Assembly (NCBI GenBank): GCA_900550525.1 | Contig: URSN01000049.1 | Coordinates: 1 to 13,056, forward strand | DNA from: an uncultured Eubacteriales bacterium | GTDB taxonomy: Bacteria; Bacillota; Clostridia; Christensenellales; CAG-138 | Direction: 5' to 3' | DNA: 13,056 nucleotides | Shown: positions 6,984-13,056 of the stretch, one piece after another | Numbering within the stretch: the first letter of the stretch is position 1 | Layout of the letters: the number at the start of each line of letters is the position of its first letter | The notes under the pieces: model-generated | Databases searched by the model: none | What the model was told of the DNA's origin: nothing | The model's input: the letters and a program-made list of their open reading frames with translations, nothing else | Program-made: the position numbers and the translations under genes

Positions 6984-7013
6984 AGTATAGCATCCCCCCG
7001 CCCCGCTTGACAA
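6984..7013 (-). promoter_or_regulatory. Promoter of the DUF1846 gene, predicted leaderless start
   Basis: On the minus strand TTGTCA (7013-7008), an 18-bp spacer and TATACT (6989-6984) give five of six matches in each box. Six bases (6983-6978) separate the -10 from the ATG, so transcription is expected to begin at or next to the A of the start codon. Confidence 0.75.
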
Positions 7014-7019
7014 GACGAA

Positions 7020-7062
7020 GCCGGGCGAATTTTGCCATTGCAGCCGGCATGGCGTGCCCGGC
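7020..7062 (-). other. Nested inverted repeat after sigK
   Basis: An outer 7-bp stem GCCGGGC (7020-7026) / GCCCGGC (7056-7062) encloses an inner stem GCCAT (7034-7038) / ATGGC (7049-7053). It lies between the sigK stop and the DUF1846 promoter. It could end sigK transcription, but there is no run of U's after it, so the role is uncertain. Confidence 0.4.
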
Positions 7063-7116
7063 GTGCGCGCGCGGCGGGACGGCGCTGCGGGACGCGCGCA
7101 GCCGCCGCGGCACGCT

Positions 7117-7803
7117 TCAGCGGCGCTCGCGCAGCGCGGCGTTGAGCTTGCCCAGGGCCTTTTTTTCGATGCGCGAGATATAGCTGCGCGAGATGCCCAG
7201 CAGCTCCGCCACCTCCCGCTGCGCCATGCGGCACGCGCCGAAGAGCCCGAAGCGGAGGCGGATGACGGTGGCCTCGCGCTCGGTGAGCACGCGGCGCATG
7301 ACGCCGCAGATGCGCTCCGTATCGAGCCGCGCCTGCACCTGGTCGAGCACGGCGTCCGGGTCGGTGCCGAGCATGTCGAGCAGGGTGACGTCGTTGCCGT
7401 CGCCGTCGGTGCCCACCGCGTCGCTGAGCGACACCTCCTGCACGCGCCGCCGCTCGGCGCGCAGGCTCATGCGGATCTCGTTCTCCACGCAGCGGCTGGC
7501 ATAGGCCGAGAGCGCATAGCCGCGCCCCGGGTCGAACGTGTTGACGGCCTTGATGAGGCCGATGGCGCCGATGGAGATGAGGTCGTCGATATCGCGTCCG
7601 GCGCGCAGGTATTTCTTGGCGATGTGCGCGACAAGGCGCAGGTTATGCGCGATGAGCTTCTCGCGCGCCTCCTCGCTGCCGCGGGCCGCCTCAAGCAGGC
7701 AGCGCCGCTCCTCCGCCTCCGGCAGCGGCTCGGGGAAGGCCGAGCCGCCGCGCACATACGCGGCAAAGAAGAACAGGTCGCACAGGAACTGGAACAGCTG
7801 CAC
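7117..7803 (-). CDS. sigK: RNA polymerase sporulation sigma factor SigK, pro-form
   Basis: A sigma-70 family factor of 228 residues. It matches SigK rather than SigE in HNLRLVAHIAKKY (53-65) and VSLSDAVGTDGDGNDVTLLD (124-143). Region 2 is DLISIGAIGLIKAVNTF (74-90) with the downstream YASRCVENEIRMSLR; region 4 HTH is QREVAELLGISRSYISRIEKK (195-215). The hydrophobic N-terminus followed by YVRGGSAFPEPL mirrors the SigK pro-sequence; in B. subtilis SpoIVFB cuts before the equivalent Tyr (here Y16). SigK drives late mother-cell genes (coat, cortex, germinants). The reading frame is intact, with no skin-type element splitting it. I chose GTG 7803 because GGGGGTGA (7816-7809), a good SD, lies 5 nt upstream; GTG at 7818 would add five residues with no SD. 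The gene stands alone between the mltG terminator and the DUF1846 promoter. Confidence 0.94.
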   Translation of the reverse strand: MQLFQFLCDLFFFAAYVRGGSAFPEPLPEAEERRCLLEAARGSEEAREKLIAHNLRLVAHIAKKYLRAGRDIDDLISIGAIGLIKAVNTFDPGRGYALSAYASRCVENEIRMSLRAERRRVQEVSLSDAVGTDGDGNDVTLLDMLGTDPDAVLDQVQARLDTERICGVMRRVLTEREATVIRLRFGLFGACRMAQREVAELLGISRSYISRIEKKALGKLNAALRERR

Positions 7804-7824
7804 GCGCTTCACCCCCACGCATAC

Positions 7825-7832
7825 AGCCTATG
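7825..7832 (-). promoter_or_regulatory. Possible sporulation-type -10 element upstream of sigK
   Basis: On the minus strand CATAGGCT matches the CATAnnnT -10 pattern of sigma-E/sigma-K promoters and lies about 22 nt before the preferred GTG. No convincing -35 is found at the usual distance and no sigma-A promoter is visible in the 116-bp gap, so this is tentative. Confidence 0.25.
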
Positions 7833-7879
7833 CGCGCGCCGCCCCGGCCATGAGACAAAAAGCGACGGCATGCGCGCGG

Positions 7880-7914
7880 ACAGAAAGCGGGCGCCGGCCT
7901 GCCGGCCGGCGCCC
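7880..7914 (-). terminator. Terminator-like hairpin after mltG
   Basis: On the minus strand an 11-bp perfect GC stem, GGGCGCCGGCC (7914-7904) with 7899-7889 and a 4-nt loop, begins about 20 nt after the mltG stop. It is followed by GCTTTCTG, an imperfect U-rich tail. The stem is strong; the short tail makes termination efficiency uncertain. Confidence 0.75.
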
Positions 7915-7934
7915 TGCGCGTCCCGTCCGATCCG

Positions 7935-9128
7935 TCAGCCGGCGGAGGACGGCCAGTACTGCTGGTATTCGAGCACATGCTTCTGGTGCTCCTCATAGGT
8001 CTTGTCGAACACGAGCGCATAGTCGTGCGTGACGGTGCCGTCCGGGTTTTTCACCTCCAGCTTGCCGTTGCAGAAGTACAGGTACCCCTCCTCGAGGAAC
8101 TCCTCGTTGGGATAGAGCGCCGCCTCGATGGCCAGCTTGCCGGGGTTGCTGATCGGCCCGATGGGCAGCCCGGCGTTGCGGTAGGTGTTGTACGGCGACT
8201 CGGTCGCAAGCTCCGTTGCGGTGAAGGTGTATTTGCGCACGTTCAGCACATAGGACAGGCTGGCGCAGGATTCCAGGCGCATGCCCTCCTTCAAACGGTT
8301 GTGGAACACCGCGGAGACCTTGGCAAAGTCCGTATCGACCTGCGCCTCGCGCTCGATGAGCGACGCGAGCGTGACCACCTGGTCCATCGTCATGCCCAGC
8401 TCCTGCGCGCGAGCGATGTATTCGTCGGTGAACACCTCGTTGAAGCGGTTGAGCATCTTGATGATGATGGAATCCGGCGAGGCGTCCACGAAGATCTCGT
8501 ACGTGTCGGGGAACAGGTACCCCTCCAGCAGGTAGCGCCGGCCGCCGGCCGACTCCGGCAGGAAGGTGAAGCCCTCCAGCCCCGTCCGGTCCAGGCAGGC
8601 GTCCGTGAACTCCGACGCGTCCTCGAGCACGCCCAGCTCCACGAGCGTATCGGCGATGTCCGAAACGGTATAGCCCTCCGGGATCATCAGCTTGATGGAT
8701 TCGCGCGGCGGGTTGCCCTCGCAGATGATGTCCACGATCTGCTTGAGCGACATGTTGCGCGAGAGGATATAGGTGCCCGCCTGCATCTTGTTGGCCTTGC
8801 CGACAAAATCGACGTAGATCTTGAACGCGGCGATGCTGGGGATGAGCCCCTCCTCATCCTCGCCGCGCGCGTTGTAGAGGATCTGCGCGATGGTGCTGGC
8901 GGAGGAGGACTTGGGGATGCCCACCTCGATGGGCGTCGCGTCGTTCACGTCGACGGGGTTGATGTAGTTGGAGAGCACGTAGTTGACCGTGAAGCGCGCG
9001 GCAAAGAACACGATGACAAGGCTCACCAGCAGCACGACCGGCTGGCGCACCGCGCGCCACGCCCGCCGCAGCCTGCGCTGCTTCGGGGTCAGGCGGTTCT
9101 GTTTCCGCTTTGCATCCATCATATCCAT
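7935..9128 (-). CDS. mltG: Endolytic murein transglycosylase MltG
   Basis: 397 residues. MltG cleaves nascent peptidoglycan strands at the outer face of the membrane and acts as a terminase for glycan elongation. Seen: a basic cytoplasmic tail (1-29), one membrane helix (about 30-50), a LysM-like region (about 65-150: IPKSSSASTIAQIL, MQAGTYILSRNMSLKQIVDII, IPEGYTVSDIADTL), then the YceG domain with LEGYLFPDTYEI (201-212) and the catalytic motif LASLIEREAQ (254-263). E259 aligns with the catalytic Glu of E. coli MltG. SPYNTYRNAGLPIGPISNPG (311-330) and LYFCNG are conserved. The start ATG 9128 has no SD, and a -10 box ends 6 nt upstream, predicting a leaderless mRNA; ATGs at 9122 and 9119 also lack an SD. 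It follows ylbF by 36 bp that contain its promoter. Confidence 0.96.
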   Translation of the reverse strand: MDMMDAKRKQNRLTPKQRRLRRAWRAVRQPVVLLVSLVIVFFAARFTVNYVLSNYINPVDVNDATPIEVGIPKSSSASTIAQILYNARGEDEEGLIPSIAAFKIYVDFVGKANKMQAGTYILSRNMSLKQIVDIICEGNPPRESIKLMIPEGYTVSDIADTLVELGVLEDASEFTDACLDRTGLEGFTFLPESAGGRRYLLEGYLFPDTYEIFVDASPDSIIIKMLNRFNEVFTDEYIARAQELGMTMDQVVTLASLIEREAQVDTDFAKVSAVFHNRLKEGMRLESCASLSYVLNVRKYTFTATELATESPYNTYRNAGLPIGPISNPGKLAIEAALYPNEEFLEEGYLYFCNGKLEVKNPDGTVTHDYALVFDKTYEEHQKHVLEYQQYWPSSAG

Positions 9129-9134
9129 AGGCCC

Positions 9135-9163
9135 AGTATAACAGGCGCCGCGCAGGAGCGCAA
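9135..9163 (-). promoter_or_regulatory. Promoter of mltG, predicted leaderless start
   Basis: On the minus strand TTGCGC (9163-9158), a 17-bp spacer and TATACT (9140-9135) with an upstream TGT extended -10. The same -35 hexamer is used by the rmuC promoter. Six bases (9134-9129) separate the -10 from the ATG, identical to the DUF1846 arrangement. The promoter occupies nearly all of the gap after ylbF. Confidence 0.72.
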
Positions 9164-9164
9164 G

Positions 9165-9509
9165 CTACCCCTCGAGCGCGCTCAGGTCGACGTCGATCGC
9201 TTCCGCCAGGATCTTGTAGACGTCGCCGAGCATGCGGTTGAGGCGGAACTCCGCCATGAGGAAGGCGGACGCGTCCTTGTCCAGCCCAAGCACCTCGCCC
9301 ACCTTGCGCAGGCGCTCGAGCAGCTCGTCGTCCTTGTCGCCCTTGATGGCGGCGGCCTGCGCGCGCATCTGGAGCTTATGGTACTCGGCGATGAGCGCCT
9401 TGGTCGTATCGTTGGCCATGGCGGCCTCGCGCGCCTTGTCGTAGGCCTGGTACTCCTCGCTCGCCTTCAGCTCCGATGCGAGCTTTCGGGCCGTATCGTA
9501 CACAACCAT
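9165..9509 (-). CDS. ylbF: YlbF/YmcA family regulator
   Basis: A 114-residue all-helical protein of the Com_YlbF family. Seen: DTARKLASELKASEEYQAYDKAREA (5-29), the family's first helix pair, then EYHKLQMRAQAAAIKG and a C-terminal amphipathic helix ending LGDVYKILAEAIDVDLSALEG. In B. subtilis YlbF and YmcA form the Y-complex with YaaT, which binds RNase Y and controls mRNA maturation, competence and sporulation. Whether this copy acts as YlbF or YmcA cannot be decided. The start ATG has GGAGG 7 nt upstream. The gene lies 15 bp after RNase J with no promoter between them, so the two are co-transcribed; this places an RNase cofactor family beside RNase J. Confidence 0.9.
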   Translation of the reverse strand: MVVYDTARKLASELKASEEYQAYDKAREAAMANDTTKALIAEYHKLQMRAQAAAIKGDKDDELLERLRKVGEVLGLDKDASAFLMAEFRLNRMLGDVYKILAEAIDVDLSALEG

Positions 9510-9524
9510 TGCATACCCTCCTTT

Positions 9525-11171
9525 TCAGATCTCCAGTATGATCGGCAGCAGCATGGGCGTGCGCTTGGTCCTGCTCTTGAGCAGCGACTTGAGCTTTTGC
9601 CGCACGCTGTTCTTGATGGCGGCGTATTCGGACTTCGGCGCGCCCTCAAAGCGCTGCGCCTCCTCGGTCAGCAGCGCGACGGCCTCCTCGATGAGCTTCT
9701 CGCTCTCGCGCATGTACACAAACCCGCGCGAGATGATCTCCGGCGCCGCCATCAGCCGGCCGGACTCCACGTCCAGCACGATGACGGCCACCACCAGCCC
9801 GTCCTGCGAGAGCAGGCGGCGGTCCTTGAGCACGACGCTGTCGATATCGCCGATGCCGTCCACCATGACGCTGCCGGCGGTCACGCTGCCGGTGATGCGG
9901 CCGCGCCGCGCGGTCAGCTCGATCACGTCGCCGCACCCGGCGCGGAAGATGTTCTCCTCCGGGATGCCCATCTCGCGCGCCAGCTGCGCGTGCATGAACA
10001 GGTGCCGGTATTCGCCGTGCACGGGGATGAAGAAGCGCGGCTTTGTCAGCTGCATCATCAGGCGCAGCTCCTCGCGGCAGGCGTGGCCGGACACGTGCAC
10101 GTCCGCCATCTGGTTGTAGATGACGATGGCGCCCTTTTGGATCAGGTTGTCGATCACGCGGGCGACGCCCTTCTCGTTGCCCGGGATGGCCGACGCGGAG
10201 ATGATGACCGTGTCGCCCGGACCGATGTTGAGCCGGTGCGTGGCCGTGGCCATGCGGAACAGCCCGCTCATCGGCTCGCCCTGGCTGCCGGTGGTGAACA
10301 CGCAGATCTGCTCGTCCCGGTAGCGCTTGCGCTGATCGACGTTGACGATGCGGTCGGCCGGGATCTTCAGGTAGCCCAGCTTCATGGCGATCTGCACGAC
10401 CTGCTCCTTGCGGCGGCCCTGGAAGCACAGCACCCGCCCGTGCGAGATGGCCACGTCCGCCACCTGCTGGATGCGGTACACGTTCGACGCAAACGACGCC
10501 ACGATCACGCGGCCGTGCGCCGCCTCGAAATAATGCTCAAACGCGGCGCCCAGCTCCCGCTCGGACTGCGTATAGCCCTGCCGCTCGATGTTCGTGCTGT
10601 CCGACAGCAGCGCCAGCACGCCGCGCGAGCCGTAGTGCGCAAAGCGGTTGATGTCGATGGGCTCGCCGTCGATGGGCGTGAAATCCACCTTGAAGTCGCC
10701 CGTATGGATGACCGTGCCGATGGGCGTGCTGATCGCCAGCGCGATGGCCCCGGCGATGGAATGGCCCGTCTTGATGAACTCGACCTTGAAGCAGCCCAGC
10801 TCGATGCGGTCGCCCGGCTTGATCGCCTCCAGCTGCCGCCCCTTGACGTGCATCTCCTCGAGCTTGTGCTCGATCAGCGCGATGGTGAAGCTCGTCCCAT
10901 AGACGGGCACGTTGAACTCCCGCAGCGCGTAGGGCAGCGCGCCGATGTGGTCCTCGTGCCCGTGCGTGATGAGAAAGCCGCGCAGCCGGGCGGCGTTTTC
11001 CGTCAGGTACGTCATGTCCGGGATGACCACGTCGATGCCGGGCATGTCCTCATCCGGGAAGATCAGCCCGCAGTCCACGACGATCATGTCGTTGCCGTAT
11101 TCGAGCACGGTCATGTTCTTCCCGATCTCTCCCACCCCGCCGAGCGGGATGATCTTCAGTTTTCCTGCCAT
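9525..11171 (-). CDS. rnj: Ribonuclease J
   Basis: A 548-residue metallo-beta-lactamase/beta-CASP nuclease with 5'-3' exonuclease and endonuclease activity on RNA, the main 5' exonuclease in Bacillota mRNA decay. Zinc-binding motifs seen: HGHEDHIGALP (70-80), KTGHSIAG (H137), HTGDFKVDF (156-164; D159), and VHGEYRHL late in the beta-CASP region. FTTGSQGEPMS and SASAIPGNEKG are also conserved RNase J signatures. The C-terminal domain runs to RQKLKSLLKSR, with the expected total length. The start has GGGAGGG close upstream (4-5 nt). It begins 12 bp after the hydrolase gene and ends 15 bp before ylbF, so it is in the middle of an operon. Only one RNase J is visible, so J1 versus J2 is not assigned. 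Confidence 0.97.
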   Translation of the reverse strand: MAGKLKIIPLGGVGEIGKNMTVLEYGNDMIVVDCGLIFPDEDMPGIDVVIPDMTYLTENAARLRGFLITHGHEDHIGALPYALREFNVPVYGTSFTIALIEHKLEEMHVKGRQLEAIKPGDRIELGCFKVEFIKTGHSIAGAIALAISTPIGTVIHTGDFKVDFTPIDGEPIDINRFAHYGSRGVLALLSDSTNIERQGYTQSERELGAAFEHYFEAAHGRVIVASFASNVYRIQQVADVAISHGRVLCFQGRRKEQVVQIAMKLGYLKIPADRIVNVDQRKRYRDEQICVFTTGSQGEPMSGLFRMATATHRLNIGPGDTVIISASAIPGNEKGVARVIDNLIQKGAIVIYNQMADVHVSGHACREELRLMMQLTKPRFFIPVHGEYRHLFMHAQLAREMGIPEENIFRAGCGDVIELTARRGRITGSVTAGSVMVDGIGDIDSVVLKDRRLLSQDGLVVAVIVLDVESGRLMAAPEIISRGFVYMRESEKLIEEAVALLTEEAQRFEGAPKSEYAAIKNSVRQKLKSLLKSRTKRTPMLLPIILEI

Positions 11172-11183
11172 ATTCCCTCCCCG

Positions 11184-12110
11184 TCAATCCGCATAGAAGA
11201 ACGAATTGCCGCCAATGGTCTGATAAAATGTCTTGTCGCCCCAGCTCTCGCCCAGCCGCTCCGCGCGGAAGAACAGCACGCCCGCCGGCACGTTCGTATT
11301 GCCGTTGACGAACACGTCGCGCGCGTATTCGACGATCTCCGCGGGCGGCTCGGTCGATTCAAACGAGCTGCCGCTCACCACGGAAAACTGGCTCTTGCGG
11401 TAGACCTCCGTGGTGATGGACGTTTCGCCCCCGCCAAAGCGCGAGGATTTGCAGCGGTTGTAGATCACGCTCAGCACGGCGCGGTAGGCCGCCTCGCCCT
11501 TGCCGCGCGCCTCCAGGTACGCCACCTTCGCCGCGAGCACGAGCTCCGCCTCCAGCCCCTCGGCGGGCGTGGGGTCCGGCTCCTGCGCCGTGGGCAGCGG
11601 CGCGGACGTATCCGCCGGCGCGGGCGTCGGCGCGGCGGTCGGCTCCACGGGCCGCGGCGTATCCGCCGGCACCTCCACGGGCGCCTGCGTGGGCTTTGCG
11701 GTCGGTTTGGCCGTGGCGGCGGGCTTCTTTGTCGGTTTGGCCGTGGCCGCGGGCTTCTTAGTCGGTTTGGCCGTGGCCGCGGGCTTCTTCGTCGGCCTGG
11801 CCGTGGCCGCGGGTTCCTCCGCCGGTTCGGCCGTGGCCGCGGGCTCCTCCGCATCCGCCTGCTCCGCCGCATCATCCGCGGCGGACGGCTGCGCCGCCTC
11901 CGGCGCCTGCGTGGCAAGCAGCTCCGGCGGCAGCGTCGGCGGCGCGGGCTCGGGCGTCTGGGGGCTGAGCAGCATCCGCTCGTTCTGTTCCTCCTCCAGC
12001 GCCAGCGCAACGCGCTCAATGGCGCTGATGGACGGCGCGCCCGCGCACGCGGAAAGGGCGAGAATGCAGCAAAGGCAAAGGGCCAGAAGGGCCAACCGGT
12101 TTTGTTTCAT
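11184..12110 (-). CDS. Lipoprotein with SleB-like cell wall hydrolase domain
   Basis: 308 residues from ATG 12110; a TTG just before it (12113) is less likely, and the SD GGAGTG is about 10 nt upstream. The N-terminus is a lipoprotein signal with lipobox LSAC (C22), so the protein should be anchored outside the membrane. Next comes a Pro/Ala/Lys/Thr-rich linker (about 50-185) containing five 10-residue repeats of the PAATAKPTKK type (90-139), likely spanning the wall. The C-terminal domain (about 187-308) matches Hydrolase_2 (SleB/CwlJ): LAAKVAYLEARGKGEAAYRAV, with E200 in the position of the catalytic Glu, then VIYNR, YRKSQFSVV and the end GGNSFFYAD. The family contains lytic transglycosylases that degrade spore cortex, but a lipoprotein with this linker may act on vegetative wall; the target is inference. 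Co-transcribed with hslU and RNase J. Confidence 0.88.
   Translation of the reverse strand: MKQNRLALLALCLCCILALSACAGAPSISAIERVALALEEEQNERMLLSPQTPEPAPPTLPPELLATQAPEAAQPSAADDAAEQADAEEPAATAEPAEEPAATARPTKKPAATAKPTKKPAATAKPTKKPAATAKPTAKPTQAPVEVPADTPRPVEPTAAPTPAPADTSAPLPTAQEPDPTPAEGLEAELVLAAKVAYLEARGKGEAAYRAVLSVIYNRCKSSRFGGGETSITTEVYRKSQFSVVSGSSFESTEPPAEIVEYARDVFVNGNTNVPAGVLFFRAERLGESWGDKTFYQTIGGNSFFYAD
11701..11850 (-). repeat. Five tandem 30-bp repeats inside the hydrolase linker
   Basis: Five consecutive 30-bp units (starting 11701, 11731, 11761, 11791, 11821) encode the PAATAxPxxK/E decapeptides. The middle copies differ by one or two bases, so the array is recent and prone to copy-number change. 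Because the unit is a multiple of three, changes keep the frame and only alter linker length. Confidence 0.93.
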
Positions 12111-12129
12111 CAATCCGTTTCACTCCTTC

Positions 12130-12164
12130 CGGGCGGCGCTTTCCTGCGCTTCCTCCGCCGCCCG
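12130..12164 (-). other. Intercistronic hairpin between hslU and the hydrolase gene
   Basis: A perfect 9-bp stem, CGGGCGGCG (12130-12138) with CGCCGCCCG (12156-12164), starts right after the hslU stop, has a 17-nt loop, and ends against the SD of the hydrolase gene. There is no U-tract, so it is more likely an RNA processing or stability element, or a translation modulator, than a terminator. Confidence 0.6.
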
Positions 12165-12165
12165 T

Positions 12166-13056
<891 letters not shown>

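Noticed and set aside
5598..7010. A 470-codon open frame on the plus strand
   Set aside because: It is the antisense shadow of the DUF1846 gene, with compositionally biased translation and no motif.
7007..7012. A perfect TTGACA on the plus strand
   Set aside because: No -10 box lies at 16-19 bp downstream and no plus-strand gene follows. The same bases, read on the minus strand, supply the TTGTCA -35 of the DUF1846 promoter.
7804..7818. A GTG start for sigK at 7818
   Set aside because: No SD precedes it; the G-rich stretch GGGGGTGA just inside it is placed correctly as the SD for the GTG at 7803, and that start gives a normal SigK N-terminus.

Overview
The window is about 13 kb of GC-rich bacterial chromosome, tightly packed and almost entirely ordinary core genes. 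A sporulation sigma factor of the SigK type, a CD1247-type zinc-ribbon protein, a DUF1846 protein, RNase J with a YlbF-family partner, and the pairing of an Xaa-Pro peptidase with EF-P all point to a spore-forming member of Clostridia (Bacillota) of unusually high GC. I cannot place it more precisely from sequence alone. I see no tRNA, rRNA, CRISPR array, insertion sequence or prophage.

Layout, left to right. (1) 1-897, minus strand: the N-terminal 299 codons of a MOFRL-type glycerate 2-kinase, cut by the window edge. (2) 898-1053: a divergent promoter region with two back-to-back promoters that both carry TATACT -10 boxes. (3) 1054-3059, plus strand: rmuC and a class I SAM methyltransferase overlapping as ATGA. 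(4) 3060-3319: a convergent gap with four 14-bp direct repeats that start at the methyltransferase stop codon, an AT-rich island, and a strong terminator for the minus-strand block. (5) 3320-13056, all minus strand. In transcription order this block holds: hslU (its N-terminal part lies outside the window), a lipoprotein with a SleB-like hydrolase domain, RNase J, YlbF, mltG, sigK, DUF1846, Xaa-Pro peptidase, efp and the CD1247-type protein.

The minus block reads as several transcription units. hslU-hydrolase-rnj-ylbF have short gaps and good Shine-Dalgarno (SD) sites and look like one operon. mltG has its own promoter and ends at a strong GC hairpin. sigK follows on its own. The DUF1846 gene has its own promoter. 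Xaa-Pro peptidase-efp-CD1247 form a last operon with a promoter at 5449-5478 and a canonical terminator at 3247-3280. The themes are RNA decay (RNase J, YlbF), proline-linked translation and peptide turnover (EF-P, Xaa-Pro peptidase), cell-wall synthesis and remodelling (MltG, hydrolase), proteolysis (HslU) and sporulation (SigK).

The most unusual signal is that the mltG and DUF1846 genes share one start architecture: a TATACT -10 box, exactly six bases, then ATG, with no SD. This predicts leaderless mRNAs among neighbours that nearly all have clear SD sites. I found no convincing undescribed multi-gene system.
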